Assembly (NCBI GenBank): GCA_018267545.1
Contig: JAFDYG010000496.1
Coordinates: 62,001-126,000, forward strand
Direction: 5' to 3'
DNA from: Bacteroidota bacterium
GTDB taxonomy: Bacteria > Bacteroidota > Bacteroidia > Chitinophagales > Chitinophagaceae
Length of the DNA: 64,000 nucleotides
Below are positions 34,701-41,396 of the stretch, piece after piece (positions within the stretch are counted from its first letter, which is position 1; each line of letters opens with the position of its first letter). The position numbers and the translations under genes are program-made. The notes under the pieces are model-generated. The model worked only from the letters and a program-made list of their open reading frames with translations. It did not search any database and had not been told where the DNA came from.

Positions 34701-34902
34701 CTTTTTCCATCGGGATCAGCACCGACTTGACCAGCACGTCCGCGCTGGCGCCGGGATAGGCCACGGTAACCTCTACCCGGGGCGGAGCGATGGAAGGGAA
34801 TTGCGATGTAGGAAGGGTATTGATGGCCAGAACCCCCATAAAGATAATGACAAGGGAGATCACAATGGAGAAGACCGGCCTCTTCATGAATATGTTGAAC
34901 AT
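31735..34902 (-). CDS. RND multidrug efflux pump, HAE1 (AcrB-like) family
   Basis: 1055 residues, the usual AcrB length, with 12 membrane helices in two repeats and large periplasmic loops (FIKRP-like start, then LPTSQFPSIAPPRVEVTVAYPGAS). The proton relay shows one change: the AcrB Asp pair on helix 4 reads VVDNAIVVIE here, so the second Asp is Asn. The helix-10 Lys is kept (GLLGKNAVLIVEF). The C-terminus ends in a charged cytoplasmic tail. Substrates are probably hydrophobic drugs, bile-like compounds or envelope lipids. It is encoded between the adaptor (26 bp gap) and the outer-membrane duct. Confidence 0.95.
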   Translation of the reverse strand: MFNIFMKRPVFSIVISLVIIFMGVLAINTLPTSQFPSIAPPRVEVTVAYPGASADVLVKSVLIPMEKAVNGVAGMKYMTSDATSAGEANIQVVFDLGTDPNQAVVNVKNRIEQVTNRLPPLVQREGVVVNILQPNMLMYVNVYSTDPHADEKFLYNYANVNILQELRRVKGIGKAQILGSRQYAMRIWLKPDRMRAYNISTEEVMQALGEQSIIGSPGRIGRSDGQRSEALEYVLTYQGRYNQPEQYQNVILKANPNGEFLRLKDVADVELGSEFYDIYSNLNNHPSAAIVLKQTYGSNASDVIRRIKERLEEIKGSSFPPGMDYDISYDVSSFLDASIEKVLHTLGEAFILVAIVVFLFLGDWRSTLIPTLAVPVSLIGAFFFMQLFGLTINLITLFALVLAIGIVVDNAIVVIEAVHVKMATEHLSPYAASKKVVHEISGAIVAITFVMAAVFIPVAFMSGPVGIFYRQFSITMATSIVLSGLVALTLTPVLCAIILKNTHGQPRKKTPVDRLIDAFNRGFDRLTGAYTGLLRRIVSRRLVTFGLLAAFGFGIFGINRGLSSGFIPNEDQGMIYAIIQTPPGSTLERTNELARKVQAIAEHIEGIQSVSALAGYEVLTDGRGSNAGTCLINLKEWSRRKHTVNEIMKELEEKTKDLSGATIEFFGPPAVPGYGSAGGFALRLLDKTNNDDYRELEKVNDDFMNALRQRKELSGLFTFFSANYPQYELQINNEAAMQKGVSIGKAMDNLSMLIGSTYELGFIRFGTFYKVYVQSGPQYRQLPDDVLKLYVKNDKDEMVPYSDFMTIRKTHGLNEITRYNMYPSSAIRGEPAAGYSSGEALRAIQEVAAKTLPRGYGIDWEGLSKDETGRGNEALYIFLVVLGFVYLILAAQYESFILPLAVILSLPAGVFGSFALIKAMGLANDIYAQVGLVMLVGLLGKNAVLIVEFAVQRHRAGSTVFQAAIEGAKERFRPILMTSLAFIAGLIPLLVATGPGAIGNHTIGAASAGGMLMGTLFGVILIPGLYYLFGTIAARRKLIKDEDENPLTEEIDHHV

Positions 34903-34928
34903 TATTTTCTGTTTTTGGAGGGTATGCT

Positions 34929-36011
34929 TTATTCTGTCGGCAGCTTCAGACGGTCGATTACAGAATGAGGGTCCTGGTACCTGAAAACGACGTGATCGTT
35001 ATTCTTAACCTTGAGAAGACCTTCCAGCAGGATCTTCTCGTCCCCGGAAAGACCTTCGCTCACGACGTACAAATCCGGCAGCTGAGCCCCGATCGTGATG
35101 GGCGTCAGCCTGGCGATATTATCCTTATCTATCACATACACGTATTTCTTATCCATGATCTCCAGGGTCGCCTTCTGCGGAATAACCACCGCCTTCTTCA
35201 ACGGCACCCTCATCAGCACATTCCCCGTCTCGCCATGCCTCAGCACTCCCTTTTCGTTGGGGAATGCAGCCCTGAAAGCAATATTGCCATTCTCGTTGTT
35301 GAACTCGCCTTCGATGGTCTCCACCACACCCGGATGATCGAATAGCTGCCCGTTGGCCATCTGCAGCTGCACCTTCGTTTTCTCGCTGCTGTTCGGGCGG
35401 GAAACGTAATTCAGGTATTCGGGCTCCGACACGTTGAAATACACCCACATCCGGCTGTTGTCGGACAGCGAGGTCAGCAGATCACCTTCCCCTACAAGAC
35501 TGCCCTGCTTCAGATGAAGCCGGTCGACCAGACCGTCGAACGGAGCCCTTATTTCGGTAAAGCCCAGGTGCACCTGCGCCAGCCCAAGCTCCGCCTTCGC
35601 CCGGTTATACCGGGCCATCGCCATCGCCAGCTCATTCTTCGACACGATATTGCTGTCGGCAAGCCGCCGGCTGTTCTGAACTTCGATATCGGCTTCATTG
35701 ACTTCCGCCTGCGCCTTTTGCAGCTCCGCCTCGTATATCTTCGGCATAATGCGAAAAAGCAGCTGGCCCTTATGGACGTACTGACCTTCGTCTACATAAA
35801 TATCCTGCAGGTAGCCCTTTTCCTGGGCCTTGATCTCGATATTACGGATCGACCGAACCTGCGAGACATAAGACTTCGTTACCGAAGTATCCATCTGCAC
35901 CGCACTGGTTACGAGAAATGTAGGAGTTTCGATTTTTTCGGCTTCCGTGGATGTACACGCCGCCTGGCATAGACACGCCAGCACGCCGACGAGCATGAGG
36001 GTTTGTTTCAT
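34929..36011 (-). CDS. RND periplasmic adaptor (membrane fusion lipoprotein)
   Basis: 360 residues. The lipobox ends at C19 (LCQAAC). Barrel-sandwich halves are visible as EKGYLQDIYVDEGQYVHKGQLLF and FTEIRAPFDGLVDRL, with a short alpha-hairpin between them (about 95-145), then a beta-barrel (GNVLMRVPLKKAVVIPQ) and a membrane-proximal domain. It links the pump to the outer-membrane duct and is the first gene of the operon. A perfect 17-bp palindrome lies 51-67 bp upstream, a likely operator. Confidence 0.95.
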   Translation of the reverse strand: MKQTLMLVGVLACLCQAACTSTEAEKIETPTFLVTSAVQMDTSVTKSYVSQVRSIRNIEIKAQEKGYLQDIYVDEGQYVHKGQLLFRIMPKIYEAELQKAQAEVNEADIEVQNSRRLADSNIVSKNELAMAMARYNRAKAELGLAQVHLGFTEIRAPFDGLVDRLHLKQGSLVGEGDLLTSLSDNSRMWVYFNVSEPEYLNYVSRPNSSEKTKVQLQMANGQLFDHPGVVETIEGEFNNENGNIAFRAAFPNEKGVLRHGETGNVLMRVPLKKAVVIPQKATLEIMDKKYVYVIDKDNIARLTPITIGAQLPDLYVVSEGLSGDEKILLEGLLKVKNNDHVVFRYQDPHSVIDRLKLPTE

Positions 36012-36061
36012 AATGCTTATTATTTACACTGGTGAAGGGATTGCAATAAAATAACTACCGC

Positions 36062-36078
36062 TATAGCAGGCTGCTATA
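36062..36078. promoter_or_regulatory. 17-bp perfect palindrome, likely operator of the efflux operon
   Basis: TATAGCAG-G-CTGCTATA: two 8-bp arms around one central base, 51 bp upstream of the adaptor start codon. The length and AT-ended arms fit a dimeric TetR- or MarR-like repressor site. No such regulator is encoded in the window. Confidence 0.65.
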
Positions 36079-36107
36079 CGGCAACAAACGGGACCAACGA
36101 AAAAAGA

Positions 36108-36488
36108 TTAGATTCTGAGCACTCTGTGGATAATGTACTTCGGGGAAGAATAGCCGGAAGTACGACGGCACGCCCGTAAACGCCGGAGAAAGGACAGACA
36201 GCTCCATCCGTATGACGATACAGACCTGGAACAGAAATAATCGCTGGGCTCACCCGCATGCCTCCTGCCCAGATCGTCTTCATCTTCGAGCTCGACAGCC
36301 TTCAGCTTGTCGGAACCATGGTGGGTGGCCGAAGACGGAGGCTCCGCAATAACCCGCGCTTCGCTGACCCCGAAACGCTCGAAAACCCCGCCCCCGAAGA
36401 CGAATCGCGTAGCACGAATCGCAGGCTCGCCCCTGTGAAGGAGCGGTAAGCATAAAAATAGGAGGAATTGAATCAACGATCTCTTCAT
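36108..36488 (-). CDS. Doubtful small secreted protein upstream of the efflux operon
   Basis: 126 codons. The first 25 residues look like a signal peptide (MKRSLIQFLLFLCLPLLHRG), which is the main support. The middle is acidic (LKAVELEDEDD). The last 45 residues are Arg/Ser/Cys-rich and resemble non-coding translation; a second minus-strand frame (36283 to 36074) looks equally plausible there, so a frameshift cannot be excluded. The remaining sequence between 36012 and 36630 holds the 17-bp palindrome and the TTCTAAT pair and no other gene that I can support. Confidence 0.35.
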   Translation of the reverse strand: MKRSLIQFLLFLCLPLLHRGEPAIRATRFVFGGGVFERFGVSEARVIAEPPSSATHHGSDKLKAVELEDEDDLGRRHAGEPSDYFCSRSVSSYGWSCLSFLRRLRACRRTSGYSSPKYIIHRVLRI

Positions 36489-36580
36489 CTTACTTAGTCA
36501 TGGATGTTCGAATTTCCATGGCGGGCAATCGTCGCATAAAGTTAATATGCCGGCACATAGATTCATACAACACCTTCCAA

Positions 36581-36598
36581 TTCTAATGACATTCTAAC
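36581..36598 (+). promoter_or_regulatory. TTCTAAT/TTCTAAC repeat pair, 11-bp period, upstream of the antiporter
   Basis: TTCTAAT at 36581-36587 and TTCTAAC at 36592-36598 are 11 bp apart. A -7-like TAAACTTG follows at 36619-36626; the boxes lie 38 and 27 bp before it, one base from boxes 2 and 3 of the trehalose promoter (39 and 28). Confidence 0.65.
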
Positions 36599-36618
36599 CT
36601 TTTTTCCGATTTTATCCT

Positions 36619-36626
36619 TAAACTTG
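36619..36626 (+). promoter_or_regulatory. Possible -7 element for the antiporter gene
   Basis: TAAACTTG matches TAnnTTTG at seven of eight positions and ends 4 bp before the ATG at 36631, which would make the transcript leaderless. Confidence 0.35.
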
Positions 36627-36630
36627 AATC

Positions 36631-37863
36631 ATGAACACGCAGGAAATAATTACTCTTACCATTTTACTGGCAGCCGTTTTTTCTTATATCAACCATCGTC
36701 TGCTGAAATGGCCCCCGGTAATAGGAATCGCAGCGCTTTCCCTGGTATCGTCCATACTGCTGATCACGCTGGGCTCCTCCTGGTTCACCCTGTCGAAAAA
36801 AGTCGTCCTTCTCGCAGCATCCGTAGACTTCCAGGACCTGCTGATGAACTTCATGCTAAGCTTCCTCCTTTTCGCCGGAGCCATCCACATCGACGCCGCA
36901 AGCCTCAAAAGCCAACGCTGGTCCGTCATGACGCTGGCCACCGCCGCCACCCTGGTCTCTACCTTTCTCATCGGCTTCATCACCTGGAATATCTTCAACC
37001 TCTTCCATTTCCCCATTCCCTTCATCCACTGCCTGCTGTTTGGCGCACTGATCTCTCCTACCGACCCCATCGCCGTTCTGAGCATCCTTCGGAAGGCAGG
37101 CATACCCTCATCCCTCGAATTGAAAATCGCCGGGGAATCCCTCTTCAATGACGGCGTTGCAGTCGTCATTTTCATCAGCATCCTGAAGCTGGCAAGCCCG
37201 GATATGACCGAAGTATCCGCGGTCTCCATCGGAGGACTCTTTCTTCGCGAAGCTTTAGGCGGCATCGCCTTCGGCGCGCTGCTCGGCTACCTGGGCTTCC
37301 TCGCCCTCCGCTCCATCGACGATTATAAAGTGGAGGTAATGATCACGCTTGCCATCGTAATGGGCGGTTATTACATCGCAGACCGCCTGCACGTGTCCGG
37401 CCCCCTGGCCATGGTCGTAGCCGGTCTGATCACAGGCAACAAGGTCTCACACGAAGCGCTCTCCGATACCAGCAGGGATTATCTCCATAAATTCTGGGAA
37501 CTCATCGACGAAATCCTCAACGCCGTTCTCTTTCTTTTCATCGGCCTGGAAATGCTGATTATACGCATCGATAAAACCATCCTTGTCATCGGAGCCGTCT
37601 GCATCCTCATCTGCCTGCTGTCGCGCTGGCTATCCGTCAGCCTGCCGGTGCTGCTGCTTCGCCGCAAGCTCGATTTTGAAAAGAACGCCATCGCAATTCT
37701 TACCTGGGGCGGCCTCAGGGGCGGCATCTCCATTGCCATGGCCCTTTCTCTCGGCGAAGACATGCACCGGAGCGAATTCGTTTCCATCACCTACATCATC
37801 GTCATCTTCTCCATCCTCGTCCAGGGCCTCACCATCGGACGGATTGCACGGAAGCTTCAGTAA
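36631..37863 (+). CDS. Monovalent cation/proton antiporter (CPA1, NhaP type)
   Basis: 410 residues with about 12 membrane segments. The ion-binding motifs are intact: ISPTDPIAVLSIL (TDP at 144-146) and GESLFNDG with N173/D174, the electroneutral ND signature of CPA1. A conserved Arg occurs in LTWGGLRGGISIAMAL. It has no C-terminal regulatory domain. It should exchange cytoplasmic Na+ or K+ for protons, setting ion content and pH. The unit is monocistronic, between the efflux operon and the mechanosensitive channel, under the TTCTAAT repeats shared with the other stress genes. Confidence 0.93.
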   Translation: MNTQEIITLTILLAAVFSYINHRLLKWPPVIGIAALSLVSSILLITLGSSWFTLSKKVVLLAASVDFQDLLMNFMLSFLLFAGAIHIDAASLKSQRWSVMTLATAATLVSTFLIGFITWNIFNLFHFPIPFIHCLLFGALISPTDPIAVLSILRKAGIPSSLELKIAGESLFNDGVAVVIFISILKLASPDMTEVSAVSIGGLFLREALGGIAFGALLGYLGFLALRSIDDYKVEVMITLAIVMGGYYIADRLHVSGPLAMVVAGLITGNKVSHEALSDTSRDYLHKFWELIDEILNAVLFLFIGLEMLIIRIDKTILVIGAVCILICLLSRWLSVSLPVLLLRRKLDFEKNAIAILTWGGLRGGISIAMALSLGEDMHRSEFVSITYIIVIFSILVQGLTIGRIARKLQ

Positions 37864-37915
37864 TGAACGGTGTGGAACCGAATACCCAGTCATGCAATAA
37901 TTTCCACGAATAAGG

Positions 37916-37933
37916 TTCTAATGGGATTCTAAT
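37916..37933 (+). promoter_or_regulatory. TTCTAAT repeat pair, 11-bp period, upstream of mscS/GT20 operon
   Basis: TTCTAAT at 37916-37922 and 37927-37933, 11 bp apart. They lie 50 and 39 bp before the -7 element TACCTTTG (37966), exactly the offsets of the first two boxes at the trehalose-phosphatase promoter. Confidence 0.75.
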
Positions 37934-37965
37934 CTATCCGGGGATTAGCTTTGCCCGTTCCTGTC

Positions 37966-37973
37966 TACCTTTG
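37966..37973 (+). promoter_or_regulatory. -7 promoter element of the mscS/GT20 operon
   Basis: TACCTTTG is an exact TAnnTTTG match, 41 bp before the ATG at 38015. A TTTG at 37950 is too close (12 bp) to be its -33; an activator bound to the TTCTAAT boxes could replace the missing element. Confidence 0.55.
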
Positions 37974-38014
37974 TAGCTGCTTCGGCGGTTTTTGCATCAT
38001 CTAAAAAAATCGGC

Positions 38015-39076
38015 ATGAACAATTTTCTAACCTATGTCTTCTGGGGTAATTCGATGAAGAACTGGCTCATCGCTGCCGGCTGCACCATACTCCTCTTTTT
38101 GATTATCCGCATCTTCAAAAGAATAATAATAAATAAGGTCCGCCAGATGGCCCTTCGGACCGCAGGCACCCTCGACGATGCGCTCGTCACCTTCCTCGAA
38201 AAAACCATCGTGCCGCTGTCATATCTGCTGGCCGTCTACGCCGGCGTCCAGTTCCTCGACATGACTCCGAAAGCCGGCACGATCATCAGCCGGACGCTGG
38301 CCGTCGTCTTTACCTGGGCCGTCCTGCGCCTGATCACTTCTTTTGCAGACTTCACGTTTCAACGCCACATCCGCCGCCAGCCGGGCGATACAAGGGAAAA
38401 GCAGGGAAAAGGAATTCTCATCATCTTCAATATCGTCATCTGGATACTCGGCCTCGTCTTCCTGATCGATAACTTTGGATACAATATCACCACCATCATT
38501 ACAGGCCTCGGAGTAGGAGGCATCGCCATCGCCCTGGCCGCCCAGACGATCCTCGGAGACCTTTTCAGCTACCTCGTGATCTTCTTCGACAAGCCTTTCG
38601 AAATCGGCGACTTCATTATCGTCGACGACAAAATGGGCAGCATCGAATATATCGGTATCAAAACCACCCGCATCCGGGCGCTGAGCGGCGAACAGCTGAT
38701 CTGCAGCAACAGCGCGCTCACCAGCTCCTGGCTGCACAACTACAAAAGAATGAGTACCCGCCGGATCGTCTTTTCATTCGGCATCGAATACAATACCCCC
38801 GCGGGAACGGTTAAAAAAGTACCCGGCATCATCCGGAACATTATCGAAGCGCAGCAAAAGGCCAAATTCGACAGGGCCCACCTGCTAAAATTCGGCGACT
38901 CCAGCCTCGACTTCGAAGTAGTATACATCGTCCAGGACGGAGACTACAACCTGTACATGGATATTCAGCAGGAAATAAACCTTTCCATCATGACACAGTT
39001 CGAACGGGAAGGAATCAATTTTGCCCATCCTACGAGAATCCTGCATTTCCCGCGCCCTCAGCTGGTAAACTCCTAA
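38015..39076 (+). CDS. MscS-family mechanosensitive ion channel
   Basis: 353 residues. Four N-terminal hydrophobic helices (about 17-35, 64-81, 90-111, 133-152) precede the pore helix with its small-residue packing pattern (GLGVGGIAIALAAQTILGD, 164-182) and the vestibule domain (KPFEIGDFIIVDDKMGSIEYI, then LICSNSALTS). The family opens under membrane tension to release solutes on hypo-osmotic shock. The sensor-GT20 gene starts 12 bp after its stop, so the channel and a compatible-solute enzyme are co-transcribed. Confidence 0.95.
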   Translation: MNNFLTYVFWGNSMKNWLIAAGCTILLFLIIRIFKRIIINKVRQMALRTAGTLDDALVTFLEKTIVPLSYLLAVYAGVQFLDMTPKAGTIISRTLAVVFTWAVLRLITSFADFTFQRHIRRQPGDTREKQGKGILIIFNIVIWILGLVFLIDNFGYNITTIITGLGVGGIAIALAAQTILGDLFSYLVIFFDKPFEIGDFIIVDDKMGSIEYIGIKTTRIRALSGEQLICSNSALTSSWLHNYKRMSTRRIVFSFGIEYNTPAGTVKKVPGIIRNIIEAQQKAKFDRAHLLKFGDSSLDFEVVYIVQDGDYNLYMDIQQEINLSIMTQFEREGINFAHPTRILHFPRPQLVNS

Positions 39077-39088
39077 CTCCCCGAGACC

Positions 39089-41320
39089 ATGAAACTAAAG
39101 ATTAATTTCACGCTGATCCTCTCCATCGTCCTGGCCATGACCGTCGTGGCGGCAGCATTCACCTTCTTCCAGATCGCCAGCGAAACAGCCAGCCTGCGCG
39201 AGGAGCTGAAAGAGCGTACCGCCCGGATTGCCGACGTATACAGCAGAACCCAGCTCGTACACCTCCTGCAGGAGGACAGCACAGGACTCAAACGTTTCTC
39301 CGACAGCATAAGCAAAGACTACCGCCTGCTCGGAATCGCCGTCTATTACAACAAGGACAGTATCATCACTCCCGATACCTCCATCCGGCCGCTGGTTTCC
39401 TTTTCGCTCGACTACATTGCCCTTGCCCTGACCGCCGACAGCGCCATCGGAAATTTTAAAAAATCCGGGGAAAAAAGCTTTTATCAATACATCAGACCGA
39501 TAAAACGGACCGATATACCCAATGAGGCGCTGGTATTCTATACCGACGCCTCCTATATCGACCGCATCATCAGCAATATCTGGTTTCGGAATTTCTTCCG
39601 CTGGTTTGCCCAGGTGCTCATCATTTCTTTTGTGACCATCCTCGTCATCCGTTGGGGAATAATAGGCCCCTTGAATAAGATCGTCCTATGGCTGCGCGAG
39701 GCCGCCACCGGCAACCTCGACAAGCTCAAACAACGCCCCCCTACCAATTTCCTGGCCCCTCTTCATAAAGAAATCGTACACATCGCCAAAACCGTAAGGG
39801 AAGCCAGAGCCATCGCCGAAGAAGAAGCATTGCTGCGCTCCAATGCGGAAGCCGTCTGGACACCCGAGAGACTGCGCATCGAAGTCTCGAACCTCCTGCA
39901 CGAAAAGAAAATGGTAGTAGTCTCCAACCGGGAACCCTATATGCACATACACGCCGGCAGAGAGATCAAATGCATCGTCCCCGCCAGCGGCATGATCACA
40001 GCCATGGAGCCAATCCTGAAGGCTTGCGGCGGACTCTGGATTGCGGCAGGAATGGGAGACGCCGACCGGGAAACGGTAGACAAACATGACAAGATCCTCG
40101 TCCCGCCGGAGCAGCCCGAATATACCCTTCGCCGCCTCTGGCTGACCAAAGAGGAAGAAGACCATTTCTACTACGGCTTTTCCAATGAAGGCCTCTGGCC
40201 TTTATGCCATATCGCCCATACCCGGCCGGTATTCAGAAAGGAAGACTGGGATTATTACAAAAAAGTAAACCAGGATTTCGCCCGCGCCGTCATCCGGGAG
40301 ATCGAGGCGGAAGAACAGCCGCTTATACTCATCCAGGACTACCATTTTGCCCTGCTTCCGGAATTGATACGAAACGAACGGCCCGATGCAAAAATCGCTA
40401 TCTTCTGGCACATCCCCTGGCCCAACGCCGAATCGTTCGGCATTTGCCCCTGGCAAAGAGACATATTGAAAGGCATGCTCGGGGCCGACCTGATAGGCTT
40501 CCATACACAATTTCACTGCAATAACTTCCTGGAGACCGTGAACACGGCCCTCGAATCCCGCGTCCAATGGGAAAACTACGCGGTCAGGATCGGCGATGCC
40601 ACCACGATGGTAAAGCCCTTCCCCATCAGCATCGACTTTACTCTCAAAGACTACGATAAACCTTCCGTCAAAACCGATTTCTCCAGGCTGCTCGCAGACT
40701 ATGGAGCTACCTGTAAATTCATGGGCATCGGCGTCGACCGTATCGACTATACCAAAGGCATTATCGAAAAATTCCTCGCCATCGAGCGCTTTCTTGAAAA
40801 ATATCCTGCCTACGTCGGAAAGTTTACCTTCGTCCAGGTAGGAGCCCCCAGCCGGACGCTTCTGAAAACCTATGCCGATACGGTAAGCGCCGTAGAAAAA
40901 GAAGCCGACCGCATCAACTGGCGTTTCAAAAACAGGAACTGGAAACCGATCCTGCTCCTCAAAAGACACCACAGTCACGAAGAAATAACCCCCTTTTACG
41001 AGTCCGCCGATCTTTGCATGGTGACGTCCCTCCACGACGGCATGAACCTGGTGGCAAAGGAATTTATCGCCAGGCGCGGCAACAATGACGGGGTACTCAT
41101 ACTGAGCCGTTTCGCCGGCGCCTCCCAGGAGCTGAAAGGCGCGCTGGTAGTCAATCCCTATGACATCGAAAAAATGGCGGACGCCATAAAACAGGCATTG
41201 GAAATGCCCGACGAAGAACAGCAGCAGCGTATGCAGAAAATGAGACAGTCCCTGGTCGAAAACAATATATTTTCCTGGGCAGCCCATTTGCTGCGAACGC
41301 TTACCTCCATTTATCGCTGA
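39089..41320 (+). CDS. Membrane sensor-HAMP-GT20 glycosyltransferase (trehalose-6-phosphate synthase-like)
   Basis: 743 residues. Membrane helix 1 is at about 7-29, an extracytoplasmic sensor region at about 30-172, helix 2 at about 173-188, a HAMP-like linker at about 189-245, and a complete GT20 domain at about 274-740. GT20 catalytic residues are kept: QDYHF with D417, FWHIPWP with H441, R551 and K556 in DRIDYTKG, and D650/N653/E658 in LHDGMNLVAKE. The usual glycine loop after the first strand is replaced by PASGMITAMEP, so the sugar-phosphate acceptor may not be glucose-6-phosphate. The layout is that of a two-component sensor with the kinase swapped for a glycosyltransferase; solute synthesis could be switched directly by an outside signal. 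Confidence 0.9.
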   Translation: MKLKINFTLILSIVLAMTVVAAAFTFFQIASETASLREELKERTARIADVYSRTQLVHLLQEDSTGLKRFSDSISKDYRLLGIAVYYNKDSIITPDTSIRPLVSFSLDYIALALTADSAIGNFKKSGEKSFYQYIRPIKRTDIPNEALVFYTDASYIDRIISNIWFRNFFRWFAQVLIISFVTILVIRWGIIGPLNKIVLWLREAATGNLDKLKQRPPTNFLAPLHKEIVHIAKTVREARAIAEEEALLRSNAEAVWTPERLRIEVSNLLHEKKMVVVSNREPYMHIHAGREIKCIVPASGMITAMEPILKACGGLWIAAGMGDADRETVDKHDKILVPPEQPEYTLRRLWLTKEEEDHFYYGFSNEGLWPLCHIAHTRPVFRKEDWDYYKKVNQDFARAVIREIEAEEQPLILIQDYHFALLPELIRNERPDAKIAIFWHIPWPNAESFGICPWQRDILKGMLGADLIGFHTQFHCNNFLETVNTALESRVQWENYAVRIGDATTMVKPFPISIDFTLKDYDKPSVKTDFSRLLADYGATCKFMGIGVDRIDYTKGIIEKFLAIERFLEKYPAYVGKFTFVQVGAPSRTLLKTYADTVSAVEKEADRINWRFKNRNWKPILLLKRHHSHEEITPFYESADLCMVTSLHDGMNLVAKEFIARRGNNDGVLILSRFAGASQELKGALVVNPYDIEKMADAIKQALEMPDEEQQQRMQKMRQSLVENNIFSWAAHLLRTLTSIYR

Positions 41321-41396
41321 GAAATCGTCCTTCTTTCCAGGTCGCGCCTTTCTTCACAGGAATTCGTAACTTGAATATCCAATACCTGCCGCCGCC

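Noticed and set aside
37950-37953. TTTG as the -33 element of the mscS/GT20 promoter
   Set aside because: It is only 12 bp from the -7 element; the usual gap is near 19-21 bp.
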